From: Lactiplantibacillus songbeiensis
GTDB lineage: Bacteria > Bacillota > Bacilli > Lactobacillales > Lactobacillaceae
Direction: 5' to 3'
Assembly (NCBI RefSeq): GCF_005405125.1
Contig: NZ_BJDL01000031.1
Span: 1-46,186, forward strand
Length of the DNA stretch: 46,186 bases
Part shown: piece by piece, positions 1-7,960 of the stretch
How positions within the stretch are numbered: the stretch's first letter is position 1
How the letters are laid out: each line of letters starts with the position of its first letter
Notes under the pieces: model-generated
Told to the model about the DNA's origin: nothing
Seen by the model: the letters and a program-made list of their open reading frames with translations, nothing else
Databases searched by the model: none
Program-made: the position numbers and the translations under genes

Positions 1-47
1 GACCCTACACATTTGATTCGTCGAAACTTTGTTCAGTTTTCAAAGGT
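1..47 (-). other. rRNA operon leader (left edge, reads out of window)
   Basis: On the minus strand this end reads CTTTGAAAACTGAACAAAG, a sequence typical of the leader or antitermination region ahead of rRNA genes in lactobacilli and bacilli. It lies directly downstream of three tandem strong promoters. The rRNA genes themselves would lie to the left of base 1, so the assignment is an inference from context and not from rRNA sequence. The region from 1 to 395 otherwise contains only these promoters and no convincing gene. Confidence 0.6.
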
Positions 48-85
48 CTAAGTTCGTTCGTTGATTTCCTCAACGCAGCTTAATT

Positions 86-114
86 ATCATAACATCTTAA
101 GTATTTCATGTCAA
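86..114 (-). promoter_or_regulatory. Tandem rRNA-type promoter, leader-proximal
   Basis: On the minus strand, -35 TTGACA (109-114), a 17-nt spacer and -10 TATGAT (86-91). It is the last of three promoters with identical -35 hexamers and identical spacing, all firing leftwards. Confidence 0.75.
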
Positions 115-177
115 CATCTTTTTTTCAAGAAGCAACAACTCAATTTGTTATGTGTTGCCGTTGCGACAACAGAAACT

Positions 178-206
178 ATCTTACCAATTATTGAAGTGGT
201 TGTCAA
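178..206 (-). promoter_or_regulatory. Tandem rRNA-type promoter, middle
   Basis: On the minus strand, -35 TTGACA (201-206), a 17-nt spacer and -10 TAAGAT (178-183). It is the second of three evenly built promoters feeding the leftward leader. Confidence 0.75.
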
Positions 207-265
207 CAACTACTTTCAATTAATTATTTTCAAGCTTTTGCCCTGCCGTAGCAGCAACGTGTACT

Positions 266-294
266 AATATACCAATTACAGAGAGACCTGTCAA
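266..294 (-). promoter_or_regulatory. Tandem rRNA-type promoter, distal
   Basis: On the minus strand, -35 TTGACA (289-294), a 17-nt spacer and -10 TATATT (266-271). Perfect -35 hexamers in tandem triplicate are characteristic of stable RNA operons. Confidence 0.75.
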
Positions 295-395
295 CGGTTT
301 TTCACAACTTTTTTCATAAAGCCACTGATACCGGTCGCATCCCAGCGCTCGGTTGCTTATAATAGTACCTAATCTAGTCTAAGGAGTCCACTGCT

Positions 396-905
396 ATGCT
401 CGCTTGGTTACCATTCTTACTATTATCTTGTTTTATGATTGGTCTCACTATTTATCTTTGGCAACAACCTCAATCAGCTTTAAAAAAGTTAAAACAACTT
501 GCCTTGCTCGGATTCATCTGGGTACTTACAGCCTTTTGCTATACACCGACTGCCTACAACTTCGGTGGTAACGTCACGTTGCAATACATTCAGTGGGGAC
601 CCGTTAAACTAATTCTTAATCCTTTCCGACATCTTGACCTTGAATTTTGGCTCAACGTCTTATTAACTATGCCGCTTGGTTTTTTAATTGGTTGGAACAA
701 GCCGACTTGTACTTGGCGGCGACTCATCTCGCTCGGACTGCTCACCGGACTATCTTTAGAGACCGGTCAGTTCATCTTAGACTGGCTAGTAAATCTGCAG
801 CGTTGGGTTGAAGTCGATGATGTGTTGACTAATTGGACCGGTGTCATCATCGGATTTGCCGTCTATCAATTGCTGCATAAGCGATTACGCTGGTCTTGGT
901 TGTAG
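396..905 (+). CDS. VanZ-like membrane protein
   Basis: A 169-residue protein that is mostly hydrophobic, with about five membrane segments. The N-terminal helix is at residues 1-22 and the others fall around 33-50, 87-101, 106-130 and 145-162. The pattern of an internal MPLGFLIGW segment followed by SLGLLTGLSLETGQF and a DVLTNWTG stretch is typical of VanZ-family proteins. VanZ itself gives low-level teicoplanin resistance, but most chromosomal relatives have no known function. The start is supported by AAGGAG at a suitable distance. A TATAAT at 358-363 is a likely -10 box, and a strong terminator follows. It is monocistronic. Family assignment is fairly secure; the role is unknown. Confidence 0.8.
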   Translation: MLAWLPFLLLSCFMIGLTIYLWQQPQSALKKLKQLALLGFIWVLTAFCYTPTAYNFGGNVTLQYIQWGPVKLILNPFRHLDLEFWLNVLLTMPLGFLIGWNKPTCTWRRLISLGLLTGLSLETGQFILDWLVNLQRWVEVDDVLTNWTGVIIGFAVYQLLHKRLRWSWL

Positions 906-908
906 CAA

Positions 909-946
909 AAAAACGTTTAGCTTCTATATAAAGAAGCTAAACGTTT
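909..946. terminator. Bidirectional rho-independent terminator
   Basis: A perfect 16-bp stem (AAAACGTTTAGCTTCT and its complement) with a short loop and a T-run on one side and an A-run on the other. It separates the convergent VanZ and serine hydrolase genes. Confidence 0.9.
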
Positions 947-950
947 TTTA

Positions 951-1937
951 TTATGCTTCATCGAAAAATAAGTTAAAGACATGGGCACGATCGCGATTCC
1001 AAATCTGATTATCACTCGTTGGATAAACGCGATTTGTTAACACAACCAACCCGCATTGACGATCTAAGTCAAAGGCAATTGCCGGACCAGTATAACCAGT
1101 ATGGAAGTACTGATGTTTACCAGCTCGACGTTCCCAGCCAAGGGTCCGGCCTTCAACATCGTATTCGCCTAACCAATCAAAGACGTTTTCATCCAAAACC
1201 CGTTTGCCTTGGTACTCACCAAAGTTCAACATCATTTCAACAAAGACGGTTAAATCAGTTAGTGTTGAGAATAGACCAGCATGACCACTCTCGCCATTCA
1301 ACAAGAACGCTTTATAATCATGAACTTGGCCTTGGATTTGTCCCCGGCGTGGATCGAACTCAGTTGGCACAAACCGGATCTTGGGCCGATTCAAATTATA
1401 CCCAGTATTAGTCATCGCCAACGGATAACAAACATGATCCTGGATGCTACGCGCCAAAGCCCCATCGACCGTACGGATAATCCAACCTAAAATAATGTAA
1501 CCCAAGTCGGAATAAACGACTTTTTCACCTGGTTTGTTAATCAGCTCGGCATCATAGACCGCCGTAATCAAGTCTTCACGATTCATCGCCGTCAAATTAT
1601 CAATATCAGCTGGTAAGCCACTATTATGAAGCAAAAGTTCTTTAATCGTTATTTCAGTATGCTTAAACCCAGGTAAAAACCGGGCTACGGAGTCATCTAA
1701 GCGAATCGTATGATCGGATAATAGCTGGAAGATCCGGGTCGTCGTCGCCACGACTTTTGTGACAGACGCCAAATCATAAATCATCGACGCATCTAAACCG
1801 ATACCAAACTCGGCGTTACCTTGTTTACCATGGTAGTACTGATTAATCCCTTGGGGCGTAATAATCCCCACTGAAGCACCATAAATGTCGCCAGCTTGAA
1901 TACAACTGTCAATATATTGTGTTAGTTTCTCAATCAC
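951..1937 (-). CDS. Serine hydrolase, beta-lactamase/class C fold
   Basis: A 328-residue member of the serine beta-lactamase / DD-peptidase / esterase superfamily. The nucleophile motif is visible as ASVTK (S-x-x-K). A YSD triad stands in place of Y-x-N, and HTG occurs near the C-terminus. There is no signal peptide in the chosen form, so it is probably cytoplasmic. The start chosen is the GTG at 1937, preceded by AAAGGGTGG at about nine bases. The frame stays open upstream to 2063, but that extension is unlike the family. Substrate is unknown; many lactobacillar relatives are esterases rather than true beta-lactamases. The gene is divergent from pflB. Confidence 0.8.
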   Translation of the reverse strand: MIEKLTQYIDSCIQAGDIYGASVGIITPQGINQYYHGKQGNAEFGIGLDASMIYDLASVTKVVATTTRIFQLLSDHTIRLDDSVARFLPGFKHTEITIKELLLHNSGLPADIDNLTAMNREDLITAVYDAELINKPGEKVVYSDLGYIILGWIIRTVDGALARSIQDHVCYPLAMTNTGYNLNRPKIRFVPTEFDPRRGQIQGQVHDYKAFLLNGESGHAGLFSTLTDLTVFVEMMLNFGEYQGKRVLDENVFDWLGEYDVEGRTLGWERRAGKHQYFHTGYTGPAIAFDLDRQCGLVVLTNRVYPTSDNQIWNRDRAHVFNLFFDEA

Positions 1938-2287
1938 TAGTCTGAGCCACCCTTTCATCATTGCACATTCGCAAAAGCTGAATGCTTGCAGACTGTTGTC
2001 CCCCTTTATCATAACGAAATTCATCACAAAAGCAACGGCAAACCGCTCTGGATTAAAAATCAATTCAACTTGTTAATCAAATTATTAATCCCCCATTCGA
2101 TTTCTATATTAAATTATTGATATCTAAAATTGGCATATTATCAACACTTTGGTCAATATAATTTCTGAATTTATTTAAGTCGTCTTACGTTCTTAAATTA
2201 AGCTTATAAATCCTTGATATAGCTAAACTTAAGCGTTTTCGATAGTTTTTTATTTTTATTAGTGATTTTATTTTTAAAAATATTTCA

Positions 2288-2324
2288 TGGAATCGCTTAC
2301 AATATTGCTCAAATATGGTATGAT
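2288..2324 (+). promoter_or_regulatory. pflB promoter with overlapping cre site
   Basis: TGGAATCGCTTACA at 2288-2301 fits the catabolite-responsive element consensus TGNAANCGNNNNCA exactly. It overlaps the -35 TTACAA (2297-2302); the -10 is TATGAT (2319-2324) with a 16-nt spacer. This arrangement predicts CcpA repression of pfl on rapidly used sugars. The rest of the gap from 2064 to 2287 is very AT-rich, and no second promoter or Rex/FNR palindrome is obvious in it. Confidence 0.8.
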
Positions 2325-2381
2325 TCAATTGTAAAAGTTTTTATATAATCCAATTGGATTTTAATTATGGAGGCGAAACAA

Positions 2382-4640
2382 ATGATCACATTTGATAAAA
2401 CTACAACTCCAAAAGCTTGGAAAGGCTTTAAGGGCGGTCATTGGCAAGAAGAAATCAACATTCGTGATTTCATTCAACAAAACTTCACACAATACAACGG
2501 TGATGAAAGTTTCTTAGTTGGACCAACTGCAGCAACTAAGACTTTGAATGACAAAGTCTTAGCCTTAAAGAAAAAAGAACGTGAAGCTGGCGGCGTTTTA
2601 GATGCTGACACTAAAGTTGTTTCAACCATTACGTCACATGGTCCTGGCTACATTGAAAAAGACCTTGAAAAGATTGTTGGTCTCCAAACTGACAAACCTT
2701 TGAAACGTGCTTTCATGCCATTTGGTGGGATCCGGATGGCTGATGATGCCCTTAAGTCATACGGCTTTACTCCTGATGAAGAAAACGACAAGATTTTTAA
2801 TGACTATCGTAAGACACATAACCAAGGGGTCTTTGATGTTTATACCCCAGACATGCGTAAAGCACGTCACTACAAGATTGTTACTGGTTTACCAGATGCT
2901 TATGCACGTGGCCGGATTATTCCTGACTTACCACGGGTTGCCGTTTACGGGATCGACCGCTTAATGGCCGAAAAAGCTAACGACTTCGCACACATTGGCG
3001 ATGGCGAATTAACTGACAAAGTTATCCAACTTCGTGAAGAAGTTCAAGAACAATATCGTGCCTTAAACGACATGAAGAAGATGGCTGCTAGCTATGGCTA
3101 CGACATTAGCAAGCCAGCCGAAACTGCTCAAGAAGCTGTTCAATGGATGTACTTCGGCTACTTAGCAGCTATCAAGACTCAAAACGGTGCCGCGATGTCT
3201 GTTGGTCGGATTGATACCACCATGGATATCTTTATCCAACGTGATTTGGACAACGGCGTTATCGACGAAACCCAAGCCCAAGAAATCATCGACCAATTCG
3301 TCATGAAACTACGGATGGTTCGCTTTATCCGGACTGAAGAATACAATGCCCTCTTCTCAGGCGACCCAATCTGGGCAACCTTATCAATGGGTGGTGTTGG
3401 TCTTGACGGCCGTCATCACATTACGAAGACTGCTTTCCGTATTTTGAAGACTTTGGACAACATGGGTGCTGCTCCAGAACCAAACATCACTATTCTTTGG
3501 ACATCCAACTTGCCAGAAGACTTCCAGCGTTATGCAACGGAAGTTTCAATCGACAGTTCAACCATCCAATACGAAAATGATGACTTAATGCGGGTACAAT
3601 GGGGTACCGACTACTACGGCATTGCTTGCTGTGTTTCTGCACAACCAGTTGCCGATGGGATTCAATACTTCGGTGCACGGGCTAACTTAGCTAAGGCCAT
3701 CCTTTACACCATCAACGGTGGGAAAGATGAAATCGCTGAAGCACAAGTTGGACCAGCCTACGAACCAATTACTTCAGAATACATCGATTACGATGAATTC
3801 ATGAAGAAGTTCGACAAGATGATGGATTGGTTAGCTGACGTTTACGTTAACTCACTGAATGCCATTCACTACATGCATGACAAGTATTACTACGAAGCTG
3901 CTGAAATGGCTTTGAAGGATACTAACTTAGACCGGACCTTCGCTACTGGGATCTCTGGCTTATCACATGCTGCCGACTCAATCTCAGCTATCAAGTATGG
4001 TCATGTTAAAGTTATCCGGGACGAAAAAGGCATCGCGGTCGACTTCAAGGCTGACAACGATTACCCACGTTATGGGAACAACGATGACCGTGTAGATGAC
4101 ATTGCTAAATGGTTAGTCAAAGAACTTTATACGAAGATGAACACCCATCATCTCTATCGTGGGGCTAAACTTTCAACTTCAGTTCTGACCATCACTTCAA
4201 ACGTTGTCTATGGTAAGAACACTGGGACTACGCCTAATGGCCGTCAAAAAGGCGAACCATTCTCACCAGGTGCTAACCCAGCTTACGGCGCTGAAAAGAA
4301 CGGGGCTTTGGCTTCACTCCTTTCAACTGCTAAGATCCCTTATCGTTACGCAACTGACGGGATTTCAAATACCTTTGGCGTTACACCTAACACCTTAGGC
4401 CATGATATGGAATCACGTAAAGACACCCTTGTAAACATGTTAAATGGTTACATGGATAACGACGGGATGCATTTGAACATCAACGTCTTCAATAAAGCAA
4501 CTTTGATTGACGCTCAGAAACACCCAGAAGAATACCCTACCTTGACTGTTCGGGTTTCCGGCTACTGTGTCTACTTCGCCGACTTAACCAAGGAACAACA
4601 AGATGATGTTATTTCACGGACATTCTTCGAAACAATGTAA
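2382..4640 (+). CDS. pflB: Formate C-acetyltransferase (pyruvate formate-lyase)
   Basis: Glycyl-radical enzyme that converts pyruvate and CoA to acetyl-CoA and formate under anaerobiosis. The 752-residue length is normal for the family. The adjacent catalytic cysteines are visible in [10 protein letters not shown]. The C-terminal glycyl-radical motif RVSGYCVYF lies close to the end. GGAGGC places the start at 2382; an upstream in-frame ATG at 2367 overlaps that ribosome binding site and is unlikely. The activating enzyme follows 30 bases downstream, forming a two-gene operon with a single cre-overlapped promoter. Confidence 0.97.
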   Translation: MITFDKTTTPKAWKGFKGGHWQEEINIRDFIQQNFTQYNGDESFLVGPTAATKTLNDKVLALKKKEREAGGVLDADTKVVSTITSHGPGYIEKDLEKIVGLQTDKPLKRAFMPFGGIRMADDALKSYGFTPDEENDKIFNDYRKTHNQGVFDVYTPDMRKARHYKIVTGLPDAYARGRIIPDLPRVAVYGIDRLMAEKANDFAHIGDGELTDKVIQLREEVQEQYRALNDMKKMAASYGYDISKPAETAQEAVQWMYFGYLAAIKTQNGAAMSVGRIDTTMDIFIQRDLDNGVIDETQAQEIIDQFVMKLRMVRFIRTEEYNALFSGDPIWATLSMGGVGLDGRHHITKTAFRILKTLDNMGAAPEPNITILWTSNLPEDFQRYATEVSIDSSTIQYENDDLMRVQWGTDYYGIACCVSAQPVADGIQYFGARANLAKAILYTINGGKDEIAEAQVGPAYEPITSEYIDYDEFMKKFDKMMDWLADVYVNSLNAIHYMHDKYYYEAAEMALKDTNLDRTFATGISGLSHAADSISAIKYGHVKVIRDEKGIAVDFKADNDYPRYGNNDDRVDDIAKWLVKELYTKMNTHHLYRGAKLSTSVLTITSNVVYGKNTGTTPNGRQKGEPFSPGANPAYGAEKNGALASLLSTAKIPYRYATDGISNTFGVTPNTLGHDMESRKDTLVNMLNGYMDNDGMHLNINVFNKATLIDAQKHPEEYPTLTVRVSGYCVYFADLTKEQQDDVISRTFFETM

Positions 4641-4670
4641 TTAATCTTTAAACGTAAGAGGGCAAGGCTC

Positions 4671-5489
4671 ATGGAGAATAAAACAGTTACAGCGGATCAA
4701 ACCACTAATGAACCAGTCAAGGGCTATGTCCACTCTATTGAAACTTTTGGATCAGTGGATGGACCGGGAATTCGGTATGTGGCGTTCTTACAAGGATGTC
4801 ATATGCGGTGCCAGTACTGTCACAACCCTGACACTTGGAAACTAAATGTTGGTGATGAAATGACCACCGATGAAATTTTAGCGGACGCGGCTAAATACCG
4901 TAAGTTCTGGGGCAAAACAGGTGGTATCACCGTTAGTGGCGGCGAATCACTGGTACAAATTGACTTTATTTTGGAACTCTTCGAAAAGGCTAAAGCGATG
5001 AATATCAGTACTTGTCTAGATACGTCTGGCCAACCATTCACCCGTGAACAACCTTTCTTCGGCAAGTTTGAACGTTTGATGGAAGTCACCGATATTTCGT
5101 TGGTCGATATCAAGCACATCAACTCCGCTGAACATAAGAAGTTGACCCAATACGGCAACGAAAATATTTTGGACATGATTCAGTACATGGCCCAACACCA
5201 CGACGATATGTGGATTCGTCACGTACTCGTACCGCAACGCACCGATTACGACAAGTATTTGACTGAACTTGGCGATTACATCGCTAAGATTCCAAATAAT
5301 GTCGTTCAAAAGGTCGAAGTATTGCCATACCACACTTTAGGAGTTAAAAAGTATCATGAAATGAAGATCAAATATCGCTTGGAAGGTATTGATTCTCCAA
5401 CTCCTGAACGGGTCGCTAATGCTGAAAAGTTGTTGCATACTGCGGACTACACTGGCTACAAGAAGTGGATGCCATTGCCAAAACTGTGA
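4671..5489 (+). CDS. pflA: Pyruvate formate-lyase activating enzyme
   Basis: Radical SAM enzyme that installs the glycyl radical on PflB. The 4Fe-4S binding motif CxxxCxxC is visible as GCHMRCQYCHN near residues 43-53, followed by the GGIxxSGGE SAM-binding segment. Its length of 272 residues is typical, with a short non-conserved N-terminal extension of about 17 residues. It is co-transcribed with pflB. It is one of the few clearly Fe-S-dependent proteins in a window where two repair enzymes have lost their cluster ligands. Confidence 0.97.
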   Translation: MENKTVTADQTTNEPVKGYVHSIETFGSVDGPGIRYVAFLQGCHMRCQYCHNPDTWKLNVGDEMTTDEILADAAKYRKFWGKTGGITVSGGESLVQIDFILELFEKAKAMNISTCLDTSGQPFTREQPFFGKFERLMEVTDISLVDIKHINSAEHKKLTQYGNENILDMIQYMAQHHDDMWIRHVLVPQRTDYDKYLTELGDYIAKIPNNVVQKVEVLPYHTLGVKKYHEMKIKYRLEGIDSPTPERVANAEKLLHTADYTGYKKWMPLPKL

Positions 5490-5540
5490 TAACCAACGTT
5501 ATTCGTTAGTGAGTTTTGTCAGAATATTCGCGTTATTAAA

Positions 5541-5573
5541 GGAGTCGAGATTAAATTCTCGGCTTCTTTTTTT
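5541..5573 (+). terminator. pflBA terminator
   Basis: GGAGTCGAGA pairs with TCTCGGCTTC, followed by a run of seven T residues. Confidence 0.85.
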
Positions 5574-5606
5574 ATTCCTTTATTGGGATGAGTTGGGATT
5601 GGCGTG

Positions 5607-6120
5607 ACTTCCCACTCCGGTTGGGCTGGATTGATGCTGGAACGTGGTGGCCACGTTTTTGAGCCATGGAGCCGTCTCAAAAGCCGGGCTTTGACTAAGG
5701 CCGGGACAAATCACCCGGTCTAAGTCAAACGACACCACTGAGCATCATCCAGCCCGCCTACGCTAATCAACACTTAACTATAAACTATGGCGTTGAAATG
5801 CCTTTAGAACAAAGACACCTTAGTTACGGCTTTGAAAAGGCATTAAAACTAACTACACTGACTTGCCGTATCGACATCGACGACCCTGTCCTATTCAGCC
5901 AAGTCCAACTTAGCAAAAAATAATCGTTCATGTTTAAATACTCAGTCATTAACGCCGGGCGGTCCAGAATTGGCTCAGTGGTGTCGTTTATCTTAGTCGT
6001 GGTTTTCGACTTAGATAAAGCCCGATTTTCGAGACCGCCCTTTGGCTCGAAAACGTGGCCACCACGTTCCAGCCAATTCTGGACCAACCAGAGTGGCAAT
6101 TTAATCCAACTAGTTACGAC
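5607..6120. repeat. Composite palindromic element, locus 1 (class C forward + class B reverse)
   Basis: Two structured modules in inverted orientation. The forward class C module (about 5610-5766) has outer arms GGGCTGGATTGATGC and GCATCATCCAGCCC. The hairpin loop is CCATGGAGCCGT, and a long stem (5686-5728) carries a central A-A mismatch. The reverse class B module (5951-6100) has arms CCAGAATTGGCTC and AGCCAATTCTGG. A spacer of about 190 bases separates them and contains a 41-codon ORF. Forward means the strand reading GCTGGAACG. The same architecture recurs at other loci in this window. Confidence 0.85.
5798..5923 (+). other. Small ORF or gene remnant inside repeat spacer
   Basis: A 41-codon ATG-to-TAA frame in the spacer of the composite repeat, reading MPLEQRHLSYGFEKALKLTT at its start. 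The composition looks protein-like (mixed charged and hydrophobic residues, no low complexity). No ribosome binding site is visible, and the frame stays open for several codons upstream of the ATG. It could be the 3-prime remnant of a decayed gene into which the repeat inserted, or chance. I do not recognise it. Confidence 0.3.
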
Positions 6121-6210
6121 TTATTTAAAAATAAAATCATTTTAAGAACACCGGTATATCAGTCTTTCTAAAAAAATGTTAAGTCAACTAAAAAAAGTAG
6201 GGTCTTTCTA

Positions 6211-6239
6211 TTGCAACCGCTTACAAAAACTGTTAGTAT
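6211..6239 (+). promoter_or_regulatory. Promoter with overlapping cre for large ncRNA
   Basis: TTGCAA (6211-6216), a 17-nt spacer and TAGTAT (6234-6239) form a promoter. TGCAACCGCTTACA (6212-6225) matches the cre consensus TGNAANCGNNNNCA at every fixed position and covers the -35. The layout mirrors that of pflB, so CcpA repression of the transcript is predicted. Confidence 0.7.
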
Positions 6240-6246
6240 ACTAAGT

Positions 6247-6896
6247 GAGGAAAGGAATTACAACCTCGTTAGCAAGCTTCTCAATAAAGAGTTTGATAGA
6301 TGTCGCCAACACGTTAGACATCTAAGTTCCACAGGTTATGGTCGTTACCGAGACCAGTTCAGGCATTGCTTAGCGTTATCGGTTCAGCGAGTGTCGGGAG
6401 ATTTGCGTTGGATGACTGAACGTTGATCCTTGAATAAACGGTAACCGCATCACGTTTTAATTGGTGTTATCAAGACTATCTAGATTTAACTTTAAGAGTT
6501 GGAAACAGGTGTCGCCGATGACCAGATTTAAGTTCCACTAGTACCATGGTTCCTGAGATTTAAGTACCATTAGTACCAGTTCCATTGTAGGCTTAGGCAT
6601 TAAAAGTTTAAACGGAGGTGCATGTCTGTTACGAAGACATTACCAAGTTATAAACGCGAGTTCGACTTTCGTTAAAACCCGTTTGAAGAGTCACGAATCA
6701 AGTAAGGATTTACTTTTGATCGACTAAAGCAGATAGATACAATAAGTACGGGTTAGTCCGTTAGAAGTTGGACACACGTAAAATTGAATAGTATGAAGGT
6801 GTAACGCATTAAGAACACTGAACAACGTAATCTTGTTAACGGTGGTTATTCCTCATAAGTAGAACTCAAGTTGAGAAGCCTTGGGTTCTATTTTTT
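6247..6896 (+). ncRNA. Large structured non-coding RNA candidate (about 650 nt)
   Basis: The stretch has a promoter, a terminator and no credible ORF. Its ends pair: 6254-6276 (GGAATTACAACCTCG...) is complementary to 6832-6852 (...GGTGGTTATTCC) over about 20 base pairs with a few bulges, enclosing the whole transcript. Internal hairpins include AGATGTC/GACATCT near 6298-6323, GTTCAG/CTGAAC near 6382-6421, and ATGTCT/AGACAT at 6622-6640. A 28-30 nt direct repeat beginning AGATTTAAGT lies at 6524-6553 and 6556-6583. The size and closed multibranch layout recall the ornate large RNAs (ROOL, GOLLD) known from lactobacilli, but I cannot confirm membership from memory. It is not tmRNA, RNase P RNA or 6S RNA by visible motifs. 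Confidence 0.65.
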
Positions 6897-6897
6897 T
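6861..6897 (+). terminator. Terminator of the large ncRNA
   Basis: AGAACTCAAG pairs with CTTGGGTTCT (one G-T wobble), followed by seven T residues. Confidence 0.85.
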
Positions 6898-6987
6898 GTG
6901 CTTAGAAACTCGATTCGGAGCGGCTAGGACCGATACTGGTTAAACTTGCCACCTCCCACTATTCAAGATACCTTGCGATTTAGTGAC

Positions 6988-7019
6988 TTCGTGGTGTCAT
7001 ATATAATTGACATCATGAA
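6988..7019 (+). promoter_or_regulatory. Inverted-repeat operator over the -10 of the Xre-DUF3278 operon
   Basis: TTCGTGGTGTCA, an 8-bp spacer TATATAAT, then TGACATCATGAA. The two 12-bp arms match at 10 of 12 positions, and the spacer contains the -10 hexamer TATAAT (7002-7007). This is the expected place for an autoregulatory Xre-type repressor site. The -35 is weak. Confidence 0.6.
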
Positions 7020-7112
7020 CACCAGGGACTACACTTTAGGCGTCAAAAAATCAGTCGCCAGCTCTCAATCAAAAAAGCGCGACTGAAACGCTGCTATCAA
7101 GGAAGTCCTGCT

Positions 7113-7301
7113 TTGAATCAAGTCAAAAAATATCGTCAACAATCCCACCTGACTCAATTTCAGCTCGCTCAAAAAATCGGTGTTGCTCGTCAAACCATTA
7201 ATTTAATCGAAAACGACAAATATAACCCTTCACTGGATCTTTGTATTCACTTAGCTAGAATCTTACAAACAGATTTGAATCATTTGTTTTGGGAGGGATA
7301 A
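7113..7301 (+). CDS. Xre-family HTH regulator (small)
   Basis: A 62-residue protein that is almost entirely one helix-turn-helix domain. The Cro/C1 pattern is visible in LTQFQLAQKIGVARQTIN followed by ENDKYNPSLDLCIHLARIL. It starts at TTG, supported by AAGGAAG upstream. It is translationally close to the next gene: only two bases separate its stop from the following ATG. Small regulators of this type are commonly paired with DUF3278 membrane proteins. An inverted repeat over the promoter suggests autoregulation. Confidence 0.85.
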   Translation: MNQVKKYRQQSHLTQFQLAQKIGVARQTINLIENDKYNPSLDLCIHLARILQTDLNHLFWEG

Positions 7302-7303
7302 CC

Positions 7304-7834
7304 ATGGCAGGCAAAAAAAGTTTACGTGATACGATCGTCAAACACTGGTTTGGTATTTCTGGAACTTTTGATGAATATAAACGTCAAGAAGTGAATCGGA
7401 TTGGCACGAACGCTTTTATGCTTTTGCTGCCGTTCAGCTTCATTTCACTGTTTGTCGCTGGATTGACTGTTGCCAATCGTCCACAGGATGCCATCAGCAT
7501 TGTTATTTCACTTCAAGTTGGCTACTTCATGTTAGTCATTTGCCCCTACGTTCTACTTGCCTCACACCGTGCCCACATTACCGATACTGAAGTAACTACC
7601 CATGATCTCAAACAAGCCTACTTGCACATTGGACAAAAGATGAGCTTCAGTGCCGTTTACACTGGACTATGGTTTTATTTTCAAACTACCCTACTGGACC
7701 ATTACTTTGATGGCACTAACTTACTTCACACACTAACACAATGGCATTATATTTGGACTGGCATTTGGACCGGCGGCATCATGGGTATCATCATTGGTAT
7801 TCAGGCACTGATTCGACTAAAAAAATACCGTTAG
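7304..7834 (+). CDS. DUF3278-type membrane protein
   Basis: A 176-residue protein with four hydrophobic segments around residues 38-58, 64-86, 112-130 and 148-170 and a basic C-terminus (RLKKYR). An N-terminal cytoplasmic stretch of about 35 residues precedes them. The start at 7304 is chosen because GGGAGGG lies 7 bases upstream; a further in-frame ATG-like start at 7289 would overlap the regulator. Pairing with a tiny Xre regulator is the usual context for this uncharacterised family. Function is unknown. Confidence 0.7.
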   Translation: MAGKKSLRDTIVKHWFGISGTFDEYKRQEVNRIGTNAFMLLLPFSFISLFVAGLTVANRPQDAISIVISLQVGYFMLVICPYVLLASHRAHITDTEVTTHDLKQAYLHIGQKMSFSAVYTGLWFYFQTTLLDHYFDGTNLLHTLTQWHYIWTGIWTGGIMGIIIGIQALIRLKKYR

Positions 7835-7895
7835 TAACTCATAATCAATCAAATACAACATATACGTACCAGATAGTGCTAGCCTAACCATCTAC

Positions 7896-7932
7896 TGTAA
7901 TCGTTTACACAATCAGTCACAACCTTTATACT
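7896..7932 (+). promoter_or_regulatory. Aldo/keto reductase promoter with cre
   Basis: TGTAATCGTTTACA (7896-7909) is an exact match to the cre consensus and contains the -35 TTTACA (7904-7909). A 17-nt spacer leads to -10 TATACT (7927-7932). CcpA repression is predicted. Confidence 0.75.
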
Positions 7933-7960
7933 AGAGGAACTAACAAGGAGGTTTTTTAAC

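Noticed and set aside
61-267. 68-codon plus-strand frame at the left edge
   Set aside because: It lies entirely across three tandem promoters on the opposite strand; the composition is not protein-like.
5824-6145. ORFs on both strands across the repeat (including MPLWLVQNWLERGG on the minus strand)
   Set aside because: The same peptide start recurs at 20.8-21.0 kb because it is encoded by the repeat arm. The frames have no ribosome binding site and change length with each copy.
6211-6426. 71-codon frame at the start of the large ncRNA
   Set aside because: It begins upstream of the predicted transcription start at the -35 and lacks a ribosome binding site. The same bases form the end-pairing helix.
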